Virus record (IMG/VR): IMGVR_UViG_3300025137_000148
Location: 1-33,203 of that record
DNA from: a virus
Direction: 5' to 3' (one strand)
DNA length: 33,203 bases
Part shown: positions 14,602 through 23,724 of the stretch, piece after piece
How positions within the stretch are numbered: position 1 is the first letter of the stretch
Layout: every line of letters begins with the position of its first letter
Position numbers and translations under genes: made by a program
Notes under the pieces: generated by a model
The model's input: only the letters and a program-made list of their open reading frames with translations
Databases searched by the model: none
Told to the model about the DNA's origin: nothing

Positions 14602-16283
14602 AAACGATACTTTACCACTCAAATAACTCTAAAGCTTTTACTGGTTTTGGTAAGCATTGTAAAAATATTTTAAAATACCTACAAAAAACTGGTAAGTATA
14701 AAATAGTTGAATTTGCAAACGGCTCCAAATGGAACGACCCATCGAACCAATTCAAACCCTGGGAGTGCAAAGGTAGTTTACCAGACGATCCATCAGTTTT
14801 ACAACAATTAAACAATGACCCAAACCGAGCTCGTGCGGCTGGTTATGGAGGTGAGATGGTAGATGAAGCTATTAAAAAATATAAACCAGATCTTTATATT
14901 GGGGTCGAAGATATATGGGGTTTTGGAGGTTATTGGGACAGACCTTGGTGGAATAATATAAATAATATGATTTGGACTACATTAGATAGTCAACCAATTT
15001 TGCCTCAAGCCTTAGAAGCTGCACCAAAAACAAAAAACTTTTTTACTTGGGCCTCTTTTGCAGAAAAAGATATGGCTAAAGAAGGTCATGATCATGTCAA
15101 AACATTGCATGGCACAGTCAACACCCAAGATTTTCATAGATTGTCAGACACTCAAAGATTTCAATTAAGAAATAAATTTGGCATATCCAATGATTATATT
15201 GTTGGTTTTGTATTTAGAAATCAACTTCGCAAAAGTGTTCCTAACTTATTAGATGGTTTTAAAACTTTTAAAAAAGACTGTAGGAACGCTAAATTACTTC
15301 TACACACTCATTGGTCAGAAGGTTGGGACATACCAAGATTAATAAAAGAAAAAGGTATAGACAACAAAGATGTGTTGACTACTTATTTCTGCACTGCTTG
15401 CAATCAATATGAAATCCGTCCATTTACTGGTCAAAAACAAACATGTGGTCATTGTGGAGCAAAGGAAACATTGAACACTACTAATGTTGGCGCTGGCGTT
15501 AGCGAAGAACAACTAAATGAAATCTATAATATGATGGATGTTTACTGTCATCCGTTTACAAGTGGAGGTATGGAAATACCAATCTTTGAAGCTAAATTAA
15601 CGGAGCTAATTACTCTAGTAACAAATTATTCATGTGGTGAAGATTCTTGCACTTCTGAAAGCGGAGGACTTCCACTTGAGTGGGCTGAATACAGAGAACC
15701 TGGTACTCAATTTATTAAAGCTTCCACTTACGCATCTAGCATAGCCAAACAACTAAAAAAAGTTTGGCAAATGAAAAGAGACAAAATAAGAGAAATCGGC
15801 AAGAAAGCTCGAGAATTTACAATTAAAAATTATTCAATAGAATCTGTCGGCAAAAAACTAGAAAATATTATTGATAACATGCCAGATATTGAATATGATT
15901 ATATTTTTGGTGATGATAAAAAAAACAAAGACTTAGAAGAACTATTAGATCCAGGCAGAAGATTGGCCGTTGTCATGCCAGAGTCCGCTGGTGATGTTTT
16001 GTGGATTAATAGTTTGATGGATAATACTAAAAAGCTTTATCCAGATCACGATATTTACGTATTCACTAAACAACATTTTTTTGATTACATTGAAGACCAC
16101 CCACATGTTCACAAAGTATTACCTTATGCTCCAGAAATAGATAACTTGCATTTCTTGGAGGGTAAAAGTCTGCACAAAGGATATTTTGAAATGGCATTCT
16201 TGCCTCACTATGGAACTCAAAGATTTCATAATTACCACCATAATGGATTAGATAAAACTCAATTTGAATTATATGAAAATTAA
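14598..16283 (+). CDS. Glycosyltransferase (GT4-like) fused to a GT9-like N-terminal half
   Basis: This is a 561-residue GT-B enzyme. The start ATG at 14598 forms an ATGA overlap with the upstream stop and is preferred over 14592. Residues 1-450 are GT4-like: an N-terminal FTGFGKHCKNIL strand-helix, then a C-terminal Rossmann domain with YIVGFVFRNQLRKSVPNLLD and the donor motif SGGMEIPIFEAKLTE. A CxxC...CxxC zinc-ribbon-like insertion lies near 265-290 (CTAC, then CGHC). From about residue 454 a second domain begins (RRLAVVMPESAGDVLWINSL), matching the first Rossmann half of GT9 heptosyltransferase-like enzymes. It stops at the chain end, and the second GT9 half is encoded separately at 16649. 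The substrate is unknown: surface polysaccharide, virion protein or modified DNA are all possible. Confidence 0.75.
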   Translation: MKTILYHSNNSKAFTGFGKHCKNILKYLQKTGKYKIVEFANGSKWNDPSNQFKPWECKGSLPDDPSVLQQLNNDPNRARAAGYGGEMVDEAIKKYKPDLYIGVEDIWGFGGYWDRPWWNNINNMIWTTLDSQPILPQALEAAPKTKNFFTWASFAEKDMAKEGHDHVKTLHGTVNTQDFHRLSDTQRFQLRNKFGISNDYIVGFVFRNQLRKSVPNLLDGFKTFKKDCRNAKLLLHTHWSEGWDIPRLIKEKGIDNKDVLTTYFCTACNQYEIRPFTGQKQTCGHCGAKETLNTTNVGAGVSEEQLNEIYNMMDVYCHPFTSGGMEIPIFEAKLTELITLVTNYSCGEDSCTSESGGLPLEWAEYREPGTQFIKASTYASSIAKQLKKVWQMKRDKIREIGKKAREFTIKNYSIESVGKKLENIIDNMPDIEYDYIFGDDKKNKDLEELLDPGRRLAVVMPESAGDVLWINSLMDNTKKLYPDHDIYVFTKQHFFDYIEDHPHVHKVLPYAPEIDNLHFLEGKSLHKGYFEMAFLPHYGTQRFHNYHHNGLDKTQFELYEN

Positions 16284-16665
16284 TATACCAGTTTCTGCAG
16301 GAGAATTAGTTGACAAGCTAACCATTCTTGACATAAAGATAGAAAACATTAAAGATAAAAATAAAATTTCTAATATAAAATACGAAAAAACGCATTTACA
16401 ACACTTGTACGAACAAAAATGGTATCATAAGTTTGTTGATGTAGAGGCCTTACGCGACGTGCTTTATCAAATTAATAGGGGCTTGTGGGCGATAGAAGAC
16501 GCCATAAGAATAAAAGAAAAAAACAAAGAGTTCGACGAAGAGTTTGTTAAATTAGCTAGAGATGTTTATAAAACTAACGACAAAAGATTCGAAACAAAAA
16601 CAAAAATCAATAAACTTACCCAATCAGAAATAGTAGAAGAAAAATCATATGAGTCATATAATTGA
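16273..16665 (+). CDS. DUF6165-like protein
   Basis: This is a 130-residue, mostly helical, charged protein. SAGELVDKLTILDIKIENI near the N-terminus, NRGLWAIEDAIRIKEKNKEF in the middle and VYKTNDKRFETKTKINKL followed by EEKSY at the end match what I know of DUF6165, a small family often beside glycosyltransferases. It lies between the two genes that together would encode a GT9 enzyme. The ATG at 16273 overlaps the upstream stop by 11 bases, and its own end overlaps the next gene by 17. This tight coupling suggests an accessory or partner subunit of the glycosyltransferases. The biochemical role is unknown. Confidence 0.65.
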   Translation: MKINIPVSAGELVDKLTILDIKIENIKDKNKISNIKYEKTHLQHLYEQKWYHKFVDVEALRDVLYQINRGLWAIEDAIRIKEKNKEFDEEFVKLARDVYKTNDKRFETKTKINKLTQSEIVEEKSYESYN

Positions 16666-17776
16666 AGTTTACGCAAAAGATCTTGGCGTTAAAGTAGGAA
16701 AGCCAACAATAACCGAGCACTTCTACCCAGGATTGCCAGAAAAATATATTACGATACATTCATCCAATAAAATGGTTGCATCGGATTATAAATATTGGGA
16801 CATTGTGCTTTGGCTTGTGGACGATCATTTAAGTAAAAATAATATTAAAACGGTGCAAGTGGGAGGCCCTGACGACAAACCAATAAAAGGGATCGATGTA
16901 AATCTTATAGGTACCTCATTTAAACAAATGAATTATATCATAAATAATTCTTTAACACATGTCGGTTGTGATAGTTTGCCTGGGCATATAGCAAGTTCTT
17001 ATGATATACCATCTGTAATTTTGCATTTTAATCTTTACAAAGAAAACTCAAAACCAATTTGGCATGAAAAAAATACATGCGTAAGCATAGAGCCAGACTT
17101 CAGTGAGAAAAAACCATCTTTTGGTTTAAATTGCTCGCGTATAAATGAAATTAAACCAGAGATTATAGCCCAATCAATTTTAGATCAATTAGATATTAAA
17201 GAAAAAATAGAATTCAAAACAGTAAGAATTGGGCGAGAGTTTCATAATGAATCAGTAGAAATTGTTCCTAACTTTTTTGGCGAATCCCAATCATTATTTC
17301 AACAAGCGATTAACTTGCGTGCTGATCTACACTTTGATTTAAATAACATCATTGCTTGGAGTCAGTATTGCTTAGTTAACCTGCATTTAAACCAAGAAAT
17401 ATCAGAAGAAGCTCTACATAACTGCGTTAACTTGAAGCAAATTGTTTTTCATTATTCAGAAAAGCACCAAGACCAAGATCTAAACAAATTTTTTAAAATT
17501 TTAAAAAATAAAAAAATCAATCTAATTATTATTTGTGCAGAGCATACGAAAAACATTTCTGAAATTAGATTAAAGTATTTCGACTACGCAGTTACAGAAA
17601 TTAAATTTCCTAAAAATGAAGTTAAAGCTTCAAAATACCTTTCTAAAAAAAGCTTTATCACAGACGGTAAATCTTTTACTTCTGAATCTTCTGCAAAAAG
17701 ACTTGACAATTCTAATAACTTCGTTTACGATGAAGTTTCATCAAAAGAATTAGAAAGTTTATATTTATATGAGTAG
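16649..17776 (+). CDS. GT9-like C-terminal half with an extra domain
   Basis: This is a 375-residue protein. Residues 1-185 look like the C-terminal Rossmann half of a heptosyltransferase-like GT9 enzyme: EKYITIHSSNK, then KTVQVGGPDD, LIGTSFKQMNYIINNSLTHV and the donor-site GCDSLPGHIASSYDIPSVIL. The first half of such an enzyme is missing here and occurs at the end of the 14598 gene. Residues from about 195 form an unrecognised domain with repeated Leu/Ile-rich helices and strands (CVNLKQIVFHYS, NKKINLIIICAEHTKNISEI). The gene overlaps DUF6165 upstream and the next gene downstream by 8 bases. It most likely pairs with the 14598 product to complete an active site. Confidence 0.65.
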   Translation: MSHIIEVYAKDLGVKVGKPTITEHFYPGLPEKYITIHSSNKMVASDYKYWDIVLWLVDDHLSKNNIKTVQVGGPDDKPIKGIDVNLIGTSFKQMNYIINNSLTHVGCDSLPGHIASSYDIPSVILHFNLYKENSKPIWHEKNTCVSIEPDFSEKKPSFGLNCSRINEIKPEIIAQSILDQLDIKEKIEFKTVRIGREFHNESVEIVPNFFGESQSLFQQAINLRADLHFDLNNIIAWSQYCLVNLHLNQEISEEALHNCVNLKQIVFHYSEKHQDQDLNKFFKILKNKKINLIIICAEHTKNISEIRLKYFDYAVTEIKFPKNEVKASKYLSKKSFITDGKSFTSESSAKRLDNSNNFVYDEVSSKELESLYLYE

Positions 17777-18503
17777 TCCAGAAAAATACAAAAGAAACGA
17801 ACACGGCTTATTAGAGTCTATAGAATATGTTTTTAACGAAGATGGTTCCGTCAATTGGCGAGCCATGATTCATTCAGATCATTTATATCCAAACAAAGAT
17901 TGGTTTGAGTACAGGAAAATGCCTGTACCAGATTCTGTCGAAGGCTTGAATGACAATCAATTGCTTATTAAAATAAGCGGTATCAAAGAACTTGCAAGAC
18001 TTCGCGGTTTCCACAATGTTACATATGATGTAACGGAATCTTCCGATAGCCGTGTAGTTGTTCAGTGCATGGTTAATTGGATTGAAAATTATGAAAGCAA
18101 CGGCACACAAACCTTTGCTTCAATTGCTAACGCTACAACAAATAATACAAATGGTTTTGCAGCTAAATTTTTAGAATGCATAGCTGAGAATCGTGCCTTT
18201 GTTCGTTGTGTTCGCAACTTCCTAAATATTCACATAGTCGGTGCTGATGAGATAGATAGCTCAAAAAACAAAGCGCCTATTGACGTAAGCACCCCTAAAT
18301 CAACTGATATTAGTCCCCAAGGCATCTTAGCTAAGAATCTTATGGACAAGTTAGGGGTAAGCGATTTTGAAGGCTTTAAGGACTGGCTAAGAGTTCTGTA
18401 TAAAGACGGGACATATAGCGGAGATGCAGAACAAGTTAAAACTTGGAACGCTTTTAAAGATATACCAGCCAAAGAGTGCCGTAAACTTCTTAAGTTATTG
18501 TAG
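17769..18503 (+). CDS. Possible single-strand annealing or recombination protein
   Basis: This is a 244-residue soluble protein. The middle reads GIKELARLRGFHNVTYDV and VVQCMVNWIENYE, followed by ASIANATTNNTNGFAAKFLE and CIAENRAFVRCVRNFLNIHI. The last part recalls the 'ATxxA...AxxRAxxRxxRxFL' helix of ERF/Rad52-type annealing proteins, here with a strongly conserved-looking NRAFVR. The C-terminal 60 residues form a small helical domain joined by a Ser/Pro-rich linker (PIDVSTPKSTDISPQG). An annealing protein would fit with the Cas4/RecB-like nuclease, but this remains tentative. Its 3' end overlaps the convergent tail gene by 14 bases. It lies last in the glycosyltransferase transcription unit. 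Confidence 0.4.
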   Translation: MSSPEKYKRNEHGLLESIEYVFNEDGSVNWRAMIHSDHLYPNKDWFEYRKMPVPDSVEGLNDNQLLIKISGIKELARLRGFHNVTYDVTESSDSRVVVQCMVNWIENYESNGTQTFASIANATTNNTNGFAAKFLECIAENRAFVRCVRNFLNIHIVGADEIDSSKNKAPIDVSTPKSTDISPQGILAKNLMDKLGVSDFEGFKDWLRVLYKDGTYSGDAEQVKTWNAFKDIPAKECRKLLKLL

Positions 18504-21500
18504 TTTTATAAAAACTGGTATCTACAACATCTTCGTTTTGGATTAAATCGAATCTAAGATCAAAGCCAGTATTCATTTGCCCATAGGTCAATCTATTTTG
18601 AACCTCAGTAAATGTGTATTGGTTTTGTTTGTGATTCTCTGCAACCATATTATAGTTGTCTCCAGTCTTAGCGTATACATTGACGCTGAAACTTAATGTA
18701 GATAAGTCTAAATTTCTAGCGTATTCGTCTACGGAATTTATGAAATAAGAGCAATCATTACTTAAAGACTGCCCACTTCCATAACCTGTTCCATCGACTC
18801 TCACTTGTCCAAAAATAACATCTCCGTCTATTTTTCTAATTAGAGGTTTTATGTATCTTTGAGTTGGCGGTGAGATTGAAAAAGTTTTTGGATTACCCAT
18901 AACAGATTCTGGATTTTTTAAAGCAGCTATATTGATTGAGTAATTGCCGTCCATCAATCCATTAATTCTGAAAGGTGTTCCCGCACCGTCTGAAGCTTCA
19001 GTTGTATCTTTTTGAACTTCTTTTTGAAAATAAGGTGATGATCTATTTGTTTTTAAAACTGTTACCCTATACGAAGTTTCAATTCCATCTCCAACTGAAT
19101 TTATATCACCAGTTATGCTGTAAGTTAAATTGTTGTTTTGGAATATTTCAAAATTAAACACTGGTGCAGTCGGTCTATTTATTTCGTGTTTAGGTATACC
19201 TATATTATATGTGTTTTCTTCTAGATCAAAATCTTCATCTTCTATCATGTTGAATTTCCTTCTCTCGTACTGAAGGGCGTCTATGTTAAATAGGTTATCT
19301 TCTTCTGCGCTTATTTTTACTATTTTAAATTCTCCAGTTACTTGATTATTTAATTCTACATTAAAGTACGAACCTACTTGAACTCCAGTAATGTCTTTAA
19401 AATTAGAATCGCCACTGTTTAAAAAAACTTTTATTCCATTGTTTTCTTTTAATACCCCAGTCAAATAAAACTTAGAAATTTGTTCTGCATCTGAGTTTTC
19501 TATTTCTGATATTGGCAGTCTACCAGTGTACTTATCTTGATCAATTCCAAATACTTGCACTCTATCATAATTAACTACATCGTAAAGAGTATGCAATTCT
19601 GTTTGTTTTTTGTTGTTGTAGGCGTATAAACCCCCGTTTTGTTCCCCTGTTAATATAGAGCCAGTATTAATTTGGTCTTCTATAATAAAATATGGAGGTG
19701 TGCTATTAGGTTTACCTGTTTCTATTTCTAAAATTCTTCCGTAATTAATTTCAAAGTTTTTCACTTCGTCATCAATTCTAATGATATCTCCTGGTTCTAG
19801 AAATAAAGCCTCTCTACCAGCTTTAAAATTAACTAATTCTGTCTCTAGTTTATTAGATAACATTATGTATTTACCTAAACGTCTAGCTTGTGATTTAGAT
19901 GTGCATCCAATACCATTAGCTTTATTTGTGACTATACCGTACTGCCTTATTCTTTCTTCGTCTTCTATGTATTCGTACTTAGTAACAAATTGATCTTTAG
20001 CATCTGAGTATGGGACTTCGACTCTTGTAAATCTAGCAGATGAAGTTATATCTCCATAATTAAAAACTCCATCGAAAACATTTCCATTATTAAAAATTGC
20101 AGCTAACTCTTTAGGCTTATCAGCGTTAAAGGTTAAAGATGCTCCATCCCAAAAAGATATAGCTCTAAATATAGACGCTATGTTTCCTAAAATCTCAAAA
20201 GCGTTTGCGCTAGCAGTTAGCCTTATATTTGCGGAAAACCTAGGCTCTAAACCTAAACTTGAATCCAGTACACCATCATACAAACCATCACTATCGACTG
20301 CATCACAAAATCTACCTATTTCATAAAGCTTGAATATATTAACATCTTCTCTGTCATCTAAGTTATTACCCACTCCATAAACTGGATTTATCATTAGATC
20401 GTATAAGATCCAAGCGGGGTTATCTGTCCAACCTAATTTAAAGGTGCCGTCCCAATCTCCATTGTAAAGAACTTCTTTATTTTTGCCAAATTCAAAACTA
20501 GAATCAGTTTCTACAGTTCCTAAACCATAAGTATTACTAGCAATAATTAACCCAGCATGAGCCCCACCAATTTTATCTTTTAGCGCTGTGCCCAATCTAA
20601 TTGTTTGTATTACTGTTCCATCATACCAATTTATTAATTGATTGTTTCTATAAATTTTTAAATCAACAATTTTTGAGTTAGCTGTTATTCTAGAATTGAA
20701 GCCGTTTGTATATGCCCCAATTTGAAAATTGTTTTGATTTCCAGGATCCATGTCATAACTTGTTGTCCAGCCAGTGTCTGTGTTTGAACCTATTATTTCT
20801 CCCGTTTCAAAATTCCTAACAACAATTAACATATTGTTACCGCCTGTTCTTTTAACTCTTATATCATATATTATTGAGTTTAAGTTTGATTCACCTATTT
20901 TTACTTTTACATCACCCCCAGTTGGGCTAAAGATAATAATCATAGCATCAGTTGTATTTTCACCCCTTTGTATTAACGCTAATCTATTTGCATTGGTTGT
21001 ACTTGAAGGGTCAAATGTATCATAAACATATTGGCTTCCATCGTCATCGCCACTACCAAAAAAAATTGTTCCAAATTTTACCTTAACTCTAACTTCGAAA
21101 TTGTCATCACCCAAATATATCCTTTTTGAAGCGCGTGCTACATCGCCTAATGTCCATTTATATATATCTCTTTTACCGTAAAGATTAGAATTATCAACAA
21201 ACCTTTTATCACTTCCATCTGTATTTAATGGCTGATAGTTTGACGGTATTAAAACTTTCTTAAGTCTCACATCAAATTCCCTAGATGGTTGGCTACTAAA
21301 AGTTCTTGCATCAAATGTTGATCCAGCGATTGCACTAAATGGATAAATGAAATTCTGTTTAGTGGTTTCCGTAAAATAGCTTATAGATACATCCCTTCTT
21401 ATTAGAGTAGAATCTGTTTCGTGACTTAATTTATTTATTTCTACATATCTATTTACATCTCTCCAAGAATTGCCAGGAAATAAATATTCTCCAGTTGCAA

Positions 21501-23331
21501 GATTAAATTCTGTAACCAAATCATCAGTTAATCCTGGTACACTTACTTGATCTATCTTTAAATTTTTTAATTCCGTATTCTTGGGCAAATCTTCTAATTC
21601 ATCTATTGTCGACATATAAGAAGACTGTATTAAAGAAGTGTATTGTTTATTCAGTCTTTCTCTGAATTGGCTCAATGCTATATTTTTAATATCATTTCCA
21701 CCAGAAAGAAGCGCTCCTACAGAACTACCTATTGTGTCATTTCCAATTTCACCAGACTCACTAATATCTCCTTCAAATCCATATTGTATATGTAGATCTA
21801 AAGTCGCAGGTCTTTGAATGCCTGCATCGTCTCCAGCATCAAGAGTGTCAAATAAAGAATCTATTGATATTGATGGATAACACTGATCAACTTCCATTCT
21901 TCTTATAATATGCCTGTAACCATAACTGTCATGCTGTAATGGTTGGCTAGCCATCCAAGCTGAAAAGTCTCCAGCATTTCTGTTATCTGCATATCCCCCC
22001 TCTGATCCAGTCGCCCCTGGATCTGTTGCGTTATCATCATTTATTCCAGTAGCCTTACCACCATACTTTAATGGCCCTAGTAAAATCTGTCTAGCTTGAA
22101 AATCTTGACTACCTTGTTGATATCCATCTGTAACTGGTTGTTGCTCTTCTCCATTTCTAAAATCAAAACTAACATTTGAGTAATTGTATTTTGAATTTAA
22201 ATCACTTACAAAACCAATCTTTAACTCGGCACCATCTGTTAATCCCTTAACTGGCGATATTTGATTTGTACTAGCTGATTCTAAGGATATGCCATCATTA
22301 TCAAAAACGAAAACGTCATGTTCCCCTGTTGTGCCACTTGCTATTGCACTACCTCCACCATTCGTAGGTAAAATTAAATCATCATCATCCTTTTTAACAA
22401 AAAATATACCTGTATTAAAACTTAATTTATTTTCTGTTGTGTCAGAAGCGCCACTCACTGGGTGTATAGTATCTACATCTCCAATATGAAAAAAGAATGC
22501 ACCGCCACCTACAAAATCCGTAACCTTAGTTAAATTATTAATTTGTCCAGTTTTTCTTAATTCACGAGTTTGACTCTGATTAAAAACTGGGGCTATAAAA
22601 TTAAAATCCTCTGGTACATTTATTGTGTCTCTGTCATTTATTTGTATTTGACGTTTTATTGGTGTGCCAGGTATAGAGTTTCCACTTCCTTGAAACAATA
22701 AATTTTGAAAATCAAAAACTGTCGTTAAATAAGGATTAACGACATCATCTCCCCGATTAGTTGATATTCTTCCAGAAATTGCATTGTGATCAACTGGGAG
22801 ACCTGCATACTGAGAGTCGTTAAATATGCCATTGATGTCATATTCTGCTATACCAAATCTAGCTAAACCAGAATTTTGAGATATGTAATCAACCAATTGT
22901 GGTTTGTATGCATCTATATCTTCTTTTTTTTTGGTTGCTAGATAAGCATTAGGAGCGGTTGAACTTGCTATTGCACTAGTAAGTCTAGACTTAATATTAT
23001 CCAATATTCTGCTAATAGACCCAGTAGTCAACCTATCGACATCTTTAATCTTAGAGAATGGTAGTTTTTGACTATTTGCATTTAAATTTTCTGGGGCTTT
23101 AACTGGAGTCTTGTTTAAATAAAGGGACTCAAACTCGCTTAAGCCTTTAGCGTATTTGCCATTTGGAGTCACTAAACCCTCAATTGGCCCCTCTCCAAGT
23201 AAATCTAGAACAGATAGTGCGGAAGAGGATTGTAAAGCATTTGTTTGTTCTGGTGGCTTAAGCTCCGCTTGACCAATAATATTTGGTTGCGCCCTTAATT
23301 TTTTTTCTAGATATTCCTTGAAGTCCTTCAT
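18490..23331 (-). CDS. Tail tip protein J paralogue 2, with LamG-like insertion
   Basis: This is a 1613-residue relative of lambda gpJ, the central tip protein that contacts the receptor. The N-terminus has LDLLGEGPIEGLVTPNGKY (about 43-61). The J core includes FDVRLKKVLIPSNYQPLNTD, then GDWDGTFKLGWTDNPAWILY and YGVGNNLDD, equivalent to the lambda 'VPSNY...WDG...WxLxD' region. Fibronectin-like and tip domains follow. Unlike its paralogue, the two core blocks are separated by about 230 residues (about 722-953), which look like a LamG/concanavalin-type beta-sandwich. An AGTGTAATAT element lies upstream, and a 12-base gap separates it from the small gene. By inference it is a second receptor-binding tip. 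The ATG codon begins at 23331. Confidence 0.88.
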   Translation of the reverse strand: MKDFKEYLEKKLRAQPNIIGQAELKPPEQTNALQSSSALSVLDLLGEGPIEGLVTPNGKYAKGLSEFESLYLNKTPVKAPENLNANSQKLPFSKIKDVDRLTTGSISRILDNIKSRLTSAIASSTAPNAYLATKKKEDIDAYKPQLVDYISQNSGLARFGIAEYDINGIFNDSQYAGLPVDHNAISGRISTNRGDDVVNPYLTTVFDFQNLLFQGSGNSIPGTPIKRQIQINDRDTINVPEDFNFIAPVFNQSQTRELRKTGQINNLTKVTDFVGGGAFFFHIGDVDTIHPVSGASDTTENKLSFNTGIFFVKKDDDDLILPTNGGGSAIASGTTGEHDVFVFDNDGISLESASTNQISPVKGLTDGAELKIGFVSDLNSKYNYSNVSFDFRNGEEQQPVTDGYQQGSQDFQARQILLGPLKYGGKATGINDDNATDPGATGSEGGYADNRNAGDFSAWMASQPLQHDSYGYRHIIRRMEVDQCYPSISIDSLFDTLDAGDDAGIQRPATLDLHIQYGFEGDISESGEIGNDTIGSSVGALLSGGNDIKNIALSQFRERLNKQYTSLIQSSYMSTIDELEDLPKNTELKNLKIDQVSVPGLTDDLVTEFNLATGEYLFPGNSWRDVNRYVEINKLSHETDSTLIRRDVSISYFTETTKQNFIYPFSAIAGSTFDARTFSSQPSREFDVRLKKVLIPSNYQPLNTDGSDKRFVDNSNLYGKRDIYKWTLGDVARASKRIYLGDDNFEVRVKVKFGTIFFGSGDDDGSQYVYDTFDPSSTTNANRLALIQRGENTTDAMIIIFSPTGGDVKVKIGESNLNSIIYDIRVKRTGGNNMLIVVRNFETGEIIGSNTDTGWTTSYDMDPGNQNNFQIGAYTNGFNSRITANSKIVDLKIYRNNQLINWYDGTVIQTIRLGTALKDKIGGAHAGLIIASNTYGLGTVETDSSFEFGKNKEVLYNGDWDGTFKLGWTDNPAWILYDLMINPVYGVGNNLDDREDVNIFKLYEIGRFCDAVDSDGLYDGVLDSSLGLEPRFSANIRLTASANAFEILGNIASIFRAISFWDGASLTFNADKPKELAAIFNNGNVFDGVFNYGDITSSARFTRVEVPYSDAKDQFVTKYEYIEDEERIRQYGIVTNKANGIGCTSKSQARRLGKYIMLSNKLETELVNFKAGREALFLEPGDIIRIDDEVKNFEINYGRILEIETGKPNSTPPYFIIEDQINTGSILTGEQNGGLYAYNNKKQTELHTLYDVVNYDRVQVFGIDQDKYTGRLPISEIENSDAEQISKFYLTGVLKENNGIKVFLNSGDSNFKDITGVQVGSYFNVELNNQVTGEFKIVKISAEEDNLFNIDALQYERRKFNMIEDEDFDLEENTYNIGIPKHEINRPTAPVFNFEIFQNNNLTYSITGDINSVGDGIETSYRVTVLKTNRSSPYFQKEVQKDTTEASDGAGTPFRINGLMDGNYSINIAALKNPESVMGNPKTFSISPPTQRYIKPLIRKIDGDVIFGQVRVDGTGYGSGQSLSNDCSYFINSVDEYARNLDLSTLSFSVNVYAKTGDNYNMVAENHKQNQYTFTEVQNRLTYGQMNTGFDLRFDLIQNEDVVDTSFYKTTIT

Positions 23332-23340
23332 GCCTAAAAT

Positions 23341-23350
23341 ATATTACACT
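23341..23350 (-). promoter_or_regulatory. AGTGTAATAT element before tail tip J2
   Basis: AGTGTAATAT (minus strand) overlaps the stop codon of the small upstream gene and begins 19 bases before the J2 start codon. It would allow J2 to be transcribed independently of J1. Confidence 0.4.
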
Positions 23351-23724
23351 ACAAATACGATAGCTTCATCTATTGATTCGTCTTGTTGCTTTAAAATAAC
23401 TTTAAAATTAAATTTTTTTAAATTTATTAATTTTTTATTAATAATTGCGCCCATCTCTTTTACTGTTTGAAATGCTTCTTTTTCAGTCTCTAGATTTTCA
23501 TTTAACAAATCTATCTGGATCCATAAGTTTGGATACTTTATCCTTTCGTTTTTAAATCTAGTTTCGTTAAATATAGAAAATCCGATGAACATTTTATCCT
23601 GCATTTTTATTTCAATTTTTTTTGCAGAAATAGAATAACCAGACGGATTACTTTCATTATTTATTTTTGATATAAATACCTTTTCCTTTTGAGGGGGTAA
23701 AATTTTTATTTCTTGATGCAACAT
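23344..23724 (-). CDS. Small protein between the two J genes, unknown
   Basis: This is a 126-residue protein, rich in Lys, Ile, Asn and Glu, with an apparently beta-rich N-terminal half (KEKVFISKIN, then KKIEIKMQDKMFIGFSIF) and a helical stretch before the C-terminal strand. No signal peptide, membrane segment or known motif is seen. Its start overlaps the J1 stop at TAATG, so it is translationally coupled to J1. A minor tail component, a chaperone for J, or an immunity or exclusion factor are all possible; nothing in the sequence chooses between them. Confidence 0.65.
   Translation of the reverse strand: MLHQEIKILPPQKEKVFISKINNESNPSGYSISAKKIEIKMQDKMFIGFSIFNETRFKNERIKYPNLWIQIDLLNENLETEKEAFQTVKEMGAIINKKLINLKKFNFKVILKQQDESIDEAIVFVV

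Noticed and set aside
18502-18516. AGTTTT-ATA-AAAACT hairpin between the convergent genes as a bidirectional terminator
   Set aside because: The stem is six A/T-rich pairs with one G-C pair and lacks a T run. It is too weak to support.
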